A stretch of 17,209 nucleotides of DNA from Desulfuromonadaceae bacterium (GTDB lineage Bacteria; Desulfobacterota; Desulfuromonadia; Desulfuromonadales; Geopsychrobacteraceae). The stretch covers positions 1 through 17,209 of the forward strand of contig WTCI01000232.1 of NCBI GenBank assembly GCA_013138655.1. The letters run 5' to 3'. A program made the translations under genes and the position numbers. This document shows positions 1-7,548 of this stretch, piece by piece (position 1 is the first letter of the stretch; the number at the start of each line of letters is the position of its first letter). The notes beneath the pieces were generated by a model that saw nothing but the letters and a program-made list of their open reading frames with translations, had not been told where the DNA came from and made no database searches.

Positions 1-249
1 CTAATGTAACTGTATGTATGAGTTCAAAGCTAACTATTTAAAATACTGGTATCTTCTATCATACAAGTTCTCAAAAATGGCCCACAAAGTCCAAAAATGT
101 ATACTTCGGTGTATTTTGTGGCAAAAACGGGCCTAAAAAAGTATACAAAATAATGGAAGCGAAGTGCAGCGCAAGAAAGCTTCCAAATCCCCCTGGACGC
201 TCGTGAAGCTCATCTCCTACATATTCTTGCACAAACCATCCACCTGTTC

Positions 250-288
250 GGACAACAAAACTGCCACCCCGATGAAGGTGATGGCATG
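250..288 (-). terminator. Possible second, weaker intrinsic terminator
   Basis: Read on minus, TGCCATCACC pairs imperfectly with GGGTGGCA and is followed by GTTTTGTTG. It lies just beyond the stronger terminator at 298-344, so it could act as a back-up. The stem has a mismatch and a wobble, so confidence is low. Confidence 0.3.
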
Positions 289-357
289 TCAGCTTTTACA
301 AAAAGAGTCCAGCCAAGCGGAGGGGGGAGCAAGGCTGGACTCTTCAGTTCGGAGCAT
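289..357 (-). other. Tiny open frame overlapping the terminator, doubtful
   Basis: A 22-codon frame starts at ATG 357-355 behind AGGAGGGG (367-360) and ends at TGA 291-289. It reads straight through the terminator hairpin, which is unusual for a coding gene. The good purine-rich box is the only support. More likely it is part of an untranslated small RNA or chance. Confidence 0.15.
298..344 (-). terminator. Strong rho-independent terminator, minus strand
   Basis: On minus, AAGAGTCCAGCC (344 down to 333) pairs perfectly over 12 bp with GGCTGGACTCTT (314 down to 303) and the 3' arm runs into TTTTTG. The 18-nt loop (332-315) is C-rich and contains CCCCTCC. There is no T tract on the plus side, so the terminator is directional. 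It would stop minus-strand transcripts reading out of the diguanylate cyclase operon or of a small RNA starting in 345-500. Confidence 0.7.
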
Positions 358-551
358 TGCCCCTCCTGATACGTCGATCATATAAAATTTCACGAGTTGA
401 GTAAAAATGGGCTATCGAAACTTACAATTTTTGCGAAGGGAGCCCGCTCGCTCCGAAACTCATTCCCAAAAGTGAAATCCTGATTTTTTGTAAGCCGAAT
501 CTGTGCAATTTATCCTTAGATCCAGCAGGATCACATTATGAAATAATTTGC

Positions 552-599
552 AGGAAAGCCTCAGCCCGCATGAACAGGCTGAGGCTTAATTTGTTCTGG
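552..599. repeat. Hairpin repeat, copy 1 (REP-like or shared terminator)
   Basis: AAGCCTCAGCC at 556-566 pairs perfectly with GGCTGAGGCTT at 577-587 around a 10-nt loop. An almost identical 48-base copy lies at 8362-8409, with one loop difference and some changes in the 3' flank. Both copies sit downstream of a minus-strand gene that starts with the same type of receiver domain. On minus the hairpin is followed by a modest T-rich tail (TTTCCTGCAAATTATTTC), so it could terminate transcription. The alternative is a REP-type element served by the RAYT transposase in this window. Confidence 0.65.
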
Positions 600-639
600 A
601 ATGGGTCAGCTGTAAGGCACATTCAGCAAGAGTAAGTAT

Positions 640-662
640 CCCCCAGCAAAGCCGGGGGCTTT
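640..662. repeat. GC-rich hairpin
   Basis: CCCCCAGC (640-647) and GCCGGGGG (651-658) form an 8-bp stem with an AAA loop. One position is a mismatch on plus but a G-U pair in minus-strand RNA. There is only a short CTTT after it on plus, so it is a weak terminator at best. Confidence 0.4.
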
Positions 663-703
663 AACTGTGAACCGCTCAAATCGGTTGGTTCAAACCATGG
701 GCC

Positions 704-734
704 GCCTTCAGGATTCTCTGAAGGCTTTTTCCTT
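704..734 (+). terminator. Rho-independent terminator, plus strand
   Basis: GCCTTCAG (704-711) pairs perfectly with CTGAAGGC (718-725) over 8 bp with a 6-nt loop, followed directly by TTTTTCCTT (726-734). The T tract is on the plus side. It therefore points toward the convergent 3' end of the diguanylate cyclase gene at 778. No plus-strand gene was found that it would serve, so either a short plus-strand RNA from about 600-700 ends here or it mainly insulates. Confidence 0.6.
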
Positions 735-777
735 ATACCCATCCCCCAGGCAGGACCTAGCCCGGAAACACGGCAAA

Positions 778-1800
778 TCAGCCCATGCCCGTTGGGAGTT
801 TCAACTCTTTCACCACGGCCCGATCCCGCCCATCATGCTTGGCCTGATAGAGAGCTTCGTCTGCCGCCTTGATCAACTTGCAGATGCCGAAAACATGCTG
901 AGGATAGGTGGCAATGGCAATGGCACCGACACTGACCGTGACAACTTCAGCAATATCCGACTGGGCATGTTCCTGTCGCAGGTCACGGATGCCCGAGCAG
1001 ATATTATCAGCAATATGCTGCACCCCTTCCAAATCCGTCTCTGGAAGCAGAAGCAGGAACTCTTCGCCGCCGTAACGGACAACCAGGTCACCGGGACGGT
1101 GAGCTAGAGCCACCAGCGCATCAGCAACCCGCACCAGGCATTCATCCCCCTGCTGATGACCATACTGATCGTTATATTTTTTAAAATAGTCGATATCCAC
1201 CATCACCACCGACAAGGGCCTGCCGGTGCGACTGGCGCGTAGAAGTTCCTCCTCGGATTTTTCGTCAAAAACCCTACGGTTGAAGAGGTTGGTCAAGGCA
1301 TCGTGGGCAGAGAGCTCCTCGAGTCTCTGATTCGTTGCCTCCAGGTCACTTTTCACCTGTTCCAGTTCCAGTACTTTTCTGTCCAGGAGGTTGGTTTTTT
1401 CTATCAATTCAAGCTTCTGAAAATACATCTCGACAAAAATACGTATTTTGCCGAGCAGAATTTCCGGTTTGAGTGGCTTAAACAGGTAATCCACGGCGCC
1501 ACTTTCATAGCCCTGAAACTGGTAATGATCCTCTTTGCTGATGGCAGTGACAAAGATAATCGGAATGTCCCTGGTGCGACGATTGCCACGCATCAACTCA
1601 GCTGTTTCAAACCCATCCATGCCGGGCATCTGCACGTCAAGAACGACCAGGGCAATCTCGTGCGAGAGCAGCATCTCCAAGGCCATTTCTCCAGAATTTG
1701 CCTTAATCAGGGTTGTTTCCGGTAAATTGATAATGGCTTCCAAGGCCAGCAGATTCTCCTCAAGGTCGTCAACGATCAGAATCTTTGCATTTCTATTCAT
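778..1800 (-). CDS. Response regulator with diguanylate cyclase (REC-GGDEF) output
   Basis: The protein (340 residues) has an N-terminal receiver with the acidic pair D11-D12, phospho-acceptor D55 in LDVQMPGMDG, a Thr/Ser switch in FVTAIS and the Lys in FKP. A coiled linker (about 125-170) leads to a GGDEF domain. The active-site motif is GGEEF at 244-248, and an RxxD product-inhibition site (RPGD, 235-238) lies the expected five residues before it, so it should be an active, feedback-inhibited cyclase making c-di-GMP from two GTP. I chose ATG 1800 because AGGAAAAG precedes it by a good distance; an in-frame ATG at 1818 lacks this and would overlap cheB more. The start overlaps the cheB stop by 8 bp, so the two are probably translationally coupled. 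It is the last gene of the hybrid-kinase operon and its likely output. Its receiver closely resembles that of the kinase at 8501-9754. Confidence 0.93.
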   Translation of the reverse strand: MNRNAKILIVDDLEENLLALEAIINLPETTLIKANSGEMALEMLLSHEIALVVLDVQMPGMDGFETAELMRGNRRTRDIPIIFVTAISKEDHYQFQGYESGAVDYLFKPLKPEILLGKIRIFVEMYFQKLELIEKTNLLDRKVLELEQVKSDLEATNQRLEELSAHDALTNLFNRRVFDEKSEEELLRASRTGRPLSVVMVDIDYFKKYNDQYGHQQGDECLVRVADALVALAHRPGDLVVRYGGEEFLLLLPETDLEGVQHIADNICSGIRDLRQEHAQSDIAEVVTVSVGAIAIATYPQHVFGICKLIKAADEALYQAKHDGRDRAVVKELKLPTGMG

Positions 1801-2383
1801 GATCTTTTCCTGTCGCAACGATGAGAGAGTTCAGCTTTCCGGCAATTTTAGCAAGTGGCAGAATGGTGTCGACTTCGACCGCATCCAACGCCGCCTGGGG
1901 CATCTCGGGATACGCCGCATCGCCCGGGTCCTGGACGATCGCCAGCCCACCATACTGCTTGATAATTTTCAGCCCCGCGCTGCCGTCCGCGTTGGCCCCG
2001 GTCAAAACCACTCCGACCAGCCTGGCCCGATAAACCTCCGCAGCCGATTCAAACAGGACATCGATTGATGGTCGCGAATAGTTCACCTTGGGGTCCGCAG
2101 ACAGGGCAAAAGTCCTGTCGGCCTCAATCAGTAAATGATAATCGGGCGGACAGAGGTAGACGATTCCCGGCCTGATCGGCTCCTTTTCTTCCGCCTCCTT
2201 GACCGGCAGCTGCGAGACTTCATTTAACAGACTGATCATGCTGTCGTTGGCTTGCTTCGGCAGGTGCTGCACAACGATCACCGCAGCGTTCAAATCGGCA
2301 GCCAAGCCACTAAGAAGTGCCTGACTGGCGTTAAAACCTCCTGCCGAGGTGCCGACCACGATCGCCTGATAGCTGCTATGCAT
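1793..2383 (-). CDS. cheB: CheB-type methylesterase, catalytic domain only
   Basis: At 196 residues this is only the CheB esterase domain; the usual N-terminal receiver of about 120 residues is absent. The catalytic triad is visible as S13 in GTSAGG, H40 in VVQHLP and D133 in TGANADG. The family removes methyl esters from glutamates of chemoreceptors and deamidates glutamines. Without a receiver, activity cannot be gated by direct phosphorylation; it may be constitutive or controlled by partner binding. It starts 8 bp after the cheR stop and overlaps the next gene by 8 bp. The nearest good purine-rich box (GGGAGG) is about 16 nt upstream, so translation may rely on coupling. No MCP lies in this operon, so the substrate is open: the hybrid kinase coiled coil or the MCP encoded at 14729-16012 are candidates. 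Confidence 0.9.
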   Translation of the reverse strand: MHSSYQAIVVGTSAGGFNASQALLSGLAADLNAAVIVVQHLPKQANDSMISLLNEVSQLPVKEAEEKEPIRPGIVYLCPPDYHLLIEADRTFALSADPKVNYSRPSIDVLFESAAEVYRARLVGVVLTGANADGSAGLKIIKQYGGLAIVQDPGDAAYPEMPQAALDAVEVDTILPLAKIAGKLNSLIVATGKDHE

Positions 2384-2391
2384 GTCTCGAA

Positions 2392-3231
2392 CTACTGCCT
2401 CCCGGTTTTCTTATAAACTTTTTCGGTTTCGGAAATCGCTTCAAACAGCGCCGCGTTCGCATTGAACTTAAGCGACTCCTTAGAGCCAAGACAGAGGATC
2501 CCCCGGTAACAGAGGCTGTCAGCGAACAGCTTGACGACACGATCCTGCAATTCCTGGTTGAAATAGATCATCACGTTGCGACAGATCACCATGTGCATTT
2601 CGCCAAAGACGGTATCCGTGGCCAGGTTGTGATCAGAAAAAACAATCCGCTCCCGAAGACTCTTGCTGAGAATGATCGAATCGTAGGCTGCCGTGTAATA
2701 GTCGGAAAAATCCTGTCTGCCACCGGCAGCAATATAGTTGGCGGTGTATTCCTTGATCAGTTCGATCGGAAAGATCGCCTCCTTGGCCTGCTGCAACACG
2801 CGGGCATTGAAGTCGGTGGCATAGATCTGGGCCTTGTCATAGAGCCCCTCTTCCTTGAGCAGAATCGCCATCGAATAAACCTCTTCGCCCGAGGCACAGC
2901 CGGCGTGCCAGATCTTGACAAACGGATAGGTCTTCAGGGTTGGGATAATCTCTTCCCGCAACAGTCGGTAAAAGGAGGGGTCACGAAACATTTCGGTGAC
3001 GTTGATCGAAAGCTCTTTTAGCACCAGGTCGAAACAGGCCTTATCATAAAGGATTTCATGCTGCAGGGCTGATATGCTGGGGGCATTCAACTTCTGCATG
3101 GCATGTTTGATTCTGCGCCGCAGATGCGCCTCGGAATAATCCCTGAAGTCGTAGCCATATTTACGGAAAACCGTCTCCGCCAACATGGCCAATTCGATCT
3201 GGACATTTTGTAGATCCTGAGTGTCATCCAT
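2392..3231 (-). CDS. cheR: CheR-type SAM-dependent protein-glutamate methyltransferase
   Basis: This 279-residue protein shows the two CheR parts: an N-terminal helical domain (about 10-75, with RRRI and the LSINVTEMFRDP segment) and a SAM-binding methyltransferase domain with HAGCASGEE (about 110-118) and the CRNVMIYF motif. CheR enzymes methylate glutamate side chains of chemoreceptor helices. The start ATG (3231-3229) overlaps the stop of the hybrid kinase as TGATG, so the two are translationally coupled. The partner esterase follows 8 bp downstream. No TPR or other extra domain is present. Its placement after a hybrid kinase rather than an MCP suggests a target other than a classical receptor, which is inference. 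A second, divergent CheR lies at 16081-17031. Confidence 0.92.
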   Translation of the reverse strand: MDDTQDLQNVQIELAMLAETVFRKYGYDFRDYSEAHLRRRIKHAMQKLNAPSISALQHEILYDKACFDLVLKELSINVTEMFRDPSFYRLLREEIIPTLKTYPFVKIWHAGCASGEEVYSMAILLKEEGLYDKAQIYATDFNARVLQQAKEAIFPIELIKEYTANYIAAGGRQDFSDYYTAAYDSIILSKSLRERIVFSDHNLATDTVFGEMHMVICRNVMIYFNQELQDRVVKLFADSLCYRGILCLGSKESLKFNANAALFEAISETEKVYKKTGRQ

Positions 3232-6200
3232 CAGCTGTATAACCAGACCCGCAAGAGTGAAAGCAACTTCTTGGTATCAACCGGTTTCGACAGGTAATCG
3301 TTGGCACCCGCCTGAATACATTTGTCCCGATCACCCTTCATCGCTTTAGCCGTCAGGGCGATGATCGGTAGTTTCCGGAATTTGCTGTTTTTACGGATAT
3401 GTCGCATCGCTTCATAACCGTCCATCTCCGGCATCATGATGTCCATCAGCACCAGATCGATACCAGGAACCGAGTCAAGTTTCCCCAGACCTTCCCGACC
3501 GTTTTTCCCAACAATCACCTGCATGCCATTCTCTTCCAGCACACTGGACAGAGCAAAGACGTTACGCATGTCATCATCAACCACCAGAACCAGCTTACCT
3601 TCACAGCCGGTATCGGCACTCTGCACACTACGCAGCATTTTTTGTTTTGCGTCCGGCAGCTGGGTTTCGACCCGATGCAGAAAAAGAGTCGTCTCGTCCA
3701 GCAACCGTTCCGGGGAATGGGCTCCCTTGATAATGATGCTTTCCGCACTCCGCTTCAAACGCATCTCCTCGTCCTGGGTCAACTCCCTGCCGGTGTAAAT
3801 GATAATCGGCACATCCGCAAGCCGGGGGCTCTGTTTGATGCGATCAAGCAGTTGGTAACCATCCGATCCCTTGAGACCGAGGTCAAGTATCATGCAGTCG
3901 TAACTATCGTTACAAAGAGCCTGGTAGGCCTCTTCAGCGGTCGCAACCGCCTTCGAGTCGACGTCGTTATCCCCGACCAGCTCAATAATACTGTCCCGCT
4001 GAATCTTATCGTCTTCAACGACCAACAACTTTTTCATCTTCTTGGAGATGACCTGTTCAATTTTTCCAAAGGCCGCGAACAGATCTTCCTCGGCAACCGG
4101 CTTGGTCAAAAAACCGATCGCCCCCATACTCATGACATTGGCTGAGCGCTCCCGACAGGAGATGATATGCACGGGGATATGTCTCGTTACGGAACTGGCC
4201 TTCAAACGCTTGATGACTTCCAAACCGTCGATTCCGGGCAGACCGAGATCGATGATGGCGGCGGAGGGATTGTAGTAATCGGCAAAGTGCAGGCCCGATT
4301 CACCATCCCCGGCGACAAGACACTTAAAGCCTCGCTCCCGTGCCAGATCCCTGAGCACCCGGGCAAAGTCCCGGTCATCTTCGATGATCAACAGCACCCG
4401 ATCATTTTCATGCAGCTCTTTTCGGTCATCTTCGACATAACTGGTTGCGGGCGGCTTACTGCCCGGGAACCTGGATCCAGACTCCCCGGCCACCGGGGTC
4501 TCAGCTGTTACTTTTGCCTCAACGACAGGTGGTTCCGGCGCCGGGATCGTCTCAACAGGGGTCAACGACGGCAGGTAAACGGTAAAACGGCTCCCTTTGT
4601 CCGGTTCGCTCTGCAACTGGAGCTCCCCTTCCAGCAGACGGGTAAATTCTCGGGAGATAGACAGACCAAGTCCGGTCCCGCCGAACTTGCGACTGGATGT
4701 GCCGTCGACCTGCTGAAAGGCTTCGAAAACCGCGTCCTGCTTGTCGAGCGGAATTCCGATGCCGGTATCCTCAACAGTGAAGGCGATAACCGGCCGGGCG
4801 CGAAAACTCTCATCCTTAAAAATGGTCTCCGCCGATGGCGTTGAGATCCGCAGGGCAACCGAGCCTTTAGAGGTAAACTTGATGGCGTTGGAGATCAGAT
4901 TCTTGACGATCTGTTGCAGCTTCTGCCGATCACTCAGAAAGGGGGTCGGAAGCTCCGGGCTGCAGTCGACGACAAATTCGATCCCCTTATCTAGGGTCTG
5001 AGGGACAAACAGCGACTCCATCTCATGGGCAACTTCAATCGGACTGACCTCCTCGACCAGGATTTCCATCTTGCCCGCCTCGATCTTCGAGAGATCAAGG
5101 ATGTCGTTGATCAGGTTGAGCAGATTGGTGCCCGAGTTATGGATGGTCTGGGAGTATTCCAGTTGTTTTTCCGTGAGATTGACCTCCTTATTATTGGTCA
5201 ACAGTTGTGACAGGATCAGAATACTGTTCAGTGGGGTGCGCAATTCGTGCGACATGTTGGCCAAAAATTCGGTCTTATACTGACTGGCCCGCTCCAGATC
5301 GCGGGCCTTCTTTTCAACGCTCTGATTGGCTTCCAATAGTGCCCTGTTCTTGTTTTTAACCACTTCACTCTGTTCTTCCAGGGCTTTGCTCCGTTCTTCC
5401 AATTCCTCATTGATGACACGCAGTTCTTCCTGCTGGGCCTGCAACAGCGCTTCAGACTCACGCAGCTTTTTGGTCTGCTCCTCCAACTCTTCGTTGCTGA
5501 CCCGCAACTCTTCCTGCTGGGCCTGTAATTGTGCCTCCGATTCACGCAGTTGCCGCGCCTGAGCCTCCAGACCTTCGTTGGTCACCCGCAGTTCTTCCTG
5601 CTGCTGCTTGGCCTGTTGCAGCAGCTGGTCAATCAATTTACGGGATTTTGCCGCATTAAAGAGAATGGCAATATTGTCGAGATTCTGCTCCAGCAGTGTT
5701 TTCTGCAAAGGGGTAAAAGGAGCTTGGGAGCCGACCAGGAAAACCGCCAGCACCTGATCTTCAAAGACCAGCGGGGCAATCACAAAATGAGCAATGTCGG
5801 TCTCTGCGACCCCGTAGTTCAGAGCCGGCGCCTGGTCTTCGACGTGAGAGAAATAGAGAATCTGTTTTTCCCAGGCAGCCTGACCGACCAGCCCCTCGCC
5901 GACGGCAAACTCCGTGAAGTGACCGCGGCGGTCGCTGAAGGCATGGCTGGCAACCAGCCGCAACTTGTCACTCTCTGCATCCGCCAGGTAGAGGGCGCCC
6001 AGCTGAGCAGCGAAATGCCGGGTCACAAAACCGATAAACCGTTCCGCCAACTGCTGAATATCATGGTCTCCGCGCAGCTCATCATCGAGCCCCTCCTTGC
6101 CCCTTTTGAGCCAATCGAGGGCACGCAGGTTCCCGGCCATGCTGTTCAGCGCTTCAGCCAAGTTGCCAAGCTCGTCACCCTGATGCAGGCCGAGACTCGC

Positions 6201-7331
6201 CTCCAGATCACCCTTGGAGATCGATTCGGCAAAACGGATGCTGTTGAGAATCGGCCGGCTCAGGTTGCGCGCCAGCAGATAGGAGGAGATAGCCAGCCCC
6301 AGCAGAATAGCCAAGCCGGACAGCAGGATGCTGTCGATCAAATCCCGGATCGGCGCAGTCACTTCTGTCTTGCTAATCTTGGAGATCAACGCCCAGCTGA
6401 TATCCTGAACATCGATCTTGTCATAGGCAATCAATACTTCGCCACCGATACTGTCGAGGTAGAGCCCCTTGCCGCTATCCTCTTTATTGTCATCAAAGGC
6501 GTCCAGCCAGTATTCGGTAGGGCTGATCGAAGCCCCGACAACATATTTACCCGCCCCCATGGTCTGCATATTACTGCGAAACTCATAACGCCGATGTAGC
6601 TGATCATAAGCCACCAGATAGGTTTCGCCGGTTTCTCCCATGCCGTCGCGGGAATCCATGATCTGATTGATCGTTTCAGGTCCGAGCTGCAGAGCAAGAA
6701 CACCGGCCATATTGCCATTCTGATCATAAAAGGGGTAACCGAGATAGGCCGACTCCTGTCCGTCACTTAAGGAATCATCGCTAAAATCGATAAAAACATA
6801 AGCCTGACGCTCTTTGACCGCTTGCCAAAGTTTGGACAAATTGGAATTATTGTGCTGACCATGGCGCAGGTTGGTGCCGGCTGCGGCCTTATTGTTCAGG
6901 GTGAACATCACATGTCCATGTTCCTCACAAATAATAAATATCTCGCGATAGGCAAAGGCATTGATGTAGGCATCAAAAAAATCTCTATTGCGCAAATGAA
7001 GCGCCGCATATTCTTCATTGTCGATCGGGAAAGGATGATCGGGCAAAATCTGTTTCTTGCTATGATAGGCGGATAAGTCCGCGTAGATTGCAGCGATATC
7101 CCGGCTGTTCGCCAGAATTTTCAAGTCCGTTAGCTGATCTCTGAAATAGGCTTCAATCTGATTTTTTTTCGCGGCTTGCGACAGGAGGAACTGATCGAAA
7201 GACTTGTCCATCAAGGTATTGGTCACCAGATGACTGACCAGAAAGCTGATCAACAGCAGCGGGATCAGTCCTGCCAAGAGAAAAAGCGAGACCAACTTCG
7301 GCTTTAACTTCAAGTCCTTAATCATTTTCAT
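3231..7331 (-). CDS. Large hybrid histidine kinase: sensor-HAMP-GAF-coiled coil-HisKA-HATPase-3xREC
   Basis: Approximate residue positions from the chosen start (1366 residues): transmembrane helix 13-36; Cache-like periplasmic sensor 40-325; second helix 333-354; HAMP 355-410; GAF 424-564; coiled coil 565-688 with three 28-residue repeats; HisKA with H695 in MSHELRTPL; ATPase 810-920 with N, G1 (DTGIGIP) and G2 (GGTGLGLS) boxes; three receivers with acceptors D1028, D1150 and D1297. All catalytic residues look intact. It senses a periplasmic ligand and probably a second, cytoplasmic signal through GAF, autophosphorylates, and passes phosphate to its receivers. The final output is probably the REC-GGDEF protein of the same operon. 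ATG 7331 is chosen because GGAG lies 9 nt upstream; an in-frame ATG at 7352 has no ribosome site. It is the first gene of the operon and is coupled to cheR by a TGATG overlap. Confidence 0.93.
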   Translation of the reverse strand: MKMIKDLKLKPKLVSLFLLAGLIPLLLISFLVSHLVTNTLMDKSFDQFLLSQAAKKNQIEAYFRDQLTDLKILANSRDIAAIYADLSAYHSKKQILPDHPFPIDNEEYAALHLRNRDFFDAYINAFAYREIFIICEEHGHVMFTLNNKAAAGTNLRHGQHNNSNLSKLWQAVKERQAYVFIDFSDDSLSDGQESAYLGYPFYDQNGNMAGVLALQLGPETINQIMDSRDGMGETGETYLVAYDQLHRRYEFRSNMQTMGAGKYVVGASISPTEYWLDAFDDNKEDSGKGLYLDSIGGEVLIAYDKIDVQDISWALISKISKTEVTAPIRDLIDSILLSGLAILLGLAISSYLLARNLSRPILNSIRFAESISKGDLEASLGLHQGDELGNLAEALNSMAGNLRALDWLKRGKEGLDDELRGDHDIQQLAERFIGFVTRHFAAQLGALYLADAESDKLRLVASHAFSDRRGHFTEFAVGEGLVGQAAWEKQILYFSHVEDQAPALNYGVAETDIAHFVIAPLVFEDQVLAVFLVGSQAPFTPLQKTLLEQNLDNIAILFNAAKSRKLIDQLLQQAKQQQEELRVTNEGLEAQARQLRESEAQLQAQQEELRVSNEELEEQTKKLRESEALLQAQQEELRVINEELEERSKALEEQSEVVKNKNRALLEANQSVEKKARDLERASQYKTEFLANMSHELRTPLNSILILSQLLTNNKEVNLTEKQLEYSQTIHNSGTNLLNLINDILDLSKIEAGKMEILVEEVSPIEVAHEMESLFVPQTLDKGIEFVVDCSPELPTPFLSDRQKLQQIVKNLISNAIKFTSKGSVALRISTPSAETIFKDESFRARPVIAFTVEDTGIGIPLDKQDAVFEAFQQVDGTSSRKFGGTGLGLSISREFTRLLEGELQLQSEPDKGSRFTVYLPSLTPVETIPAPEPPVVEAKVTAETPVAGESGSRFPGSKPPATSYVEDDRKELHENDRVLLIIEDDRDFARVLRDLARERGFKCLVAGDGESGLHFADYYNPSAAIIDLGLPGIDGLEVIKRLKASSVTRHIPVHIISCRERSANVMSMGAIGFLTKPVAEEDLFAAFGKIEQVISKKMKKLLVVEDDKIQRDSIIELVGDNDVDSKAVATAEEAYQALCNDSYDCMILDLGLKGSDGYQLLDRIKQSPRLADVPIIIYTGRELTQDEEMRLKRSAESIIIKGAHSPERLLDETTLFLHRVETQLPDAKQKMLRSVQSADTGCEGKLVLVVDDDMRNVFALSSVLEENGMQVIVGKNGREGLGKLDSVPGIDLVLMDIMMPEMDGYEAMRHIRKNSKFRKLPIIALTAKAMKGDRDKCIQAGANDYLSKPVDTKKLLSLLRVWLYS

Positions 7332-7396
7332 AAATGCCAACTCCAACAACATGGCTAAACATCAACCGTCCCAAAAGCAAACAACGAGACTAAAGA

Positions 7397-7424
7397 ATTA
7401 TGTCCGACGCAGAAACTCTTGCAA
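7397..7424 (-). promoter_or_regulatory. Candidate sigma-70 promoter of the hybrid-kinase operon
   Basis: On minus, TTGCAA (7424-7419) and CATAAT (7402-7397) are separated by 16 bp. The -10 box matches 5 of 6 consensus bases and the -35 box 4 of 6. Transcription would start near 7390, about 60 nt before the chosen kinase start codon. It is the best match I found in the gap 7332-7588. Confidence 0.45.
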
Positions 7425-7548
7425 GCGGCTCTCCCAAAAAACACTTCTCAGGAGCAGCCTGCATTCCACAACACAGCTGAAAACAACTCGGAAAAGCAGG
7501 GTTGAAAAGCAAAAAAGTGCCCCCCAGGTTTAAAAGTAAAAGTAAAAG

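Larger units (their letters stand above)
1..777. other. Intergenic region without a convincing protein gene
   Basis: This stretch lies downstream of the diguanylate cyclase gene. Short open frames exist on both strands, for example 164-385 on plus, but none has a recognisable domain, a good ribosome site or coding-like composition. A frame without a start codon also runs through about 76-310 on minus; I do not recognise it, and it could be a decayed gene. What can be supported is a series of hairpins (listed separately): about 258-288, 298-344, 552-599, 640-658 and 704-734. The first 180 bases are AT-rich, with two GTATAC hexamers at about 99-104 and 140-145. Confidence 0.6.

Noticed and set aside
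164..385. A 73-codon plus-strand frame near the left edge
   Set aside because: No ribosome site or motif; it runs through the minus-strand terminator hairpin at 298-344.
600..735. Possible c-di-GMP riboswitch near the cyclase gene
   Set aside because: The AGCAAAGCC and hairpin sequences are suggestive, but the conserved GEMM core and tetraloop-receptor arrangement are not present, and the segment lies downstream of the gene rather than in a leader.
3399..4145. Long plus-strand frames opposite the hybrid kinase (also 5529-6599 and 12664-13485)
   Set aside because: They are antisense to intact, domain-verified genes, have His/Gln-rich shadow composition and show no family motif.
7508..7528. 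A sigma-54-like GG...GC element (minus strand GGGCAC then TTTTTTGC) upstream of the hybrid kinase
   Set aside because: The spacing between the GG and GC pairs is off by one for the natural CAC alignment, and a better sigma-70 candidate lies closer to the gene. AAAGTGCCCCCC recurs at about 10037-10048, so it may be a remnant of a mobile element end instead.
7351..7533. A 60-codon plus-strand open frame in the gap upstream of the hybrid kinase
   Set aside because: It is very Lys/Arg/Ser/Thr-rich without a domain and has no ribosome site. It covers the likely minus-strand promoter and leader of the kinase operon.
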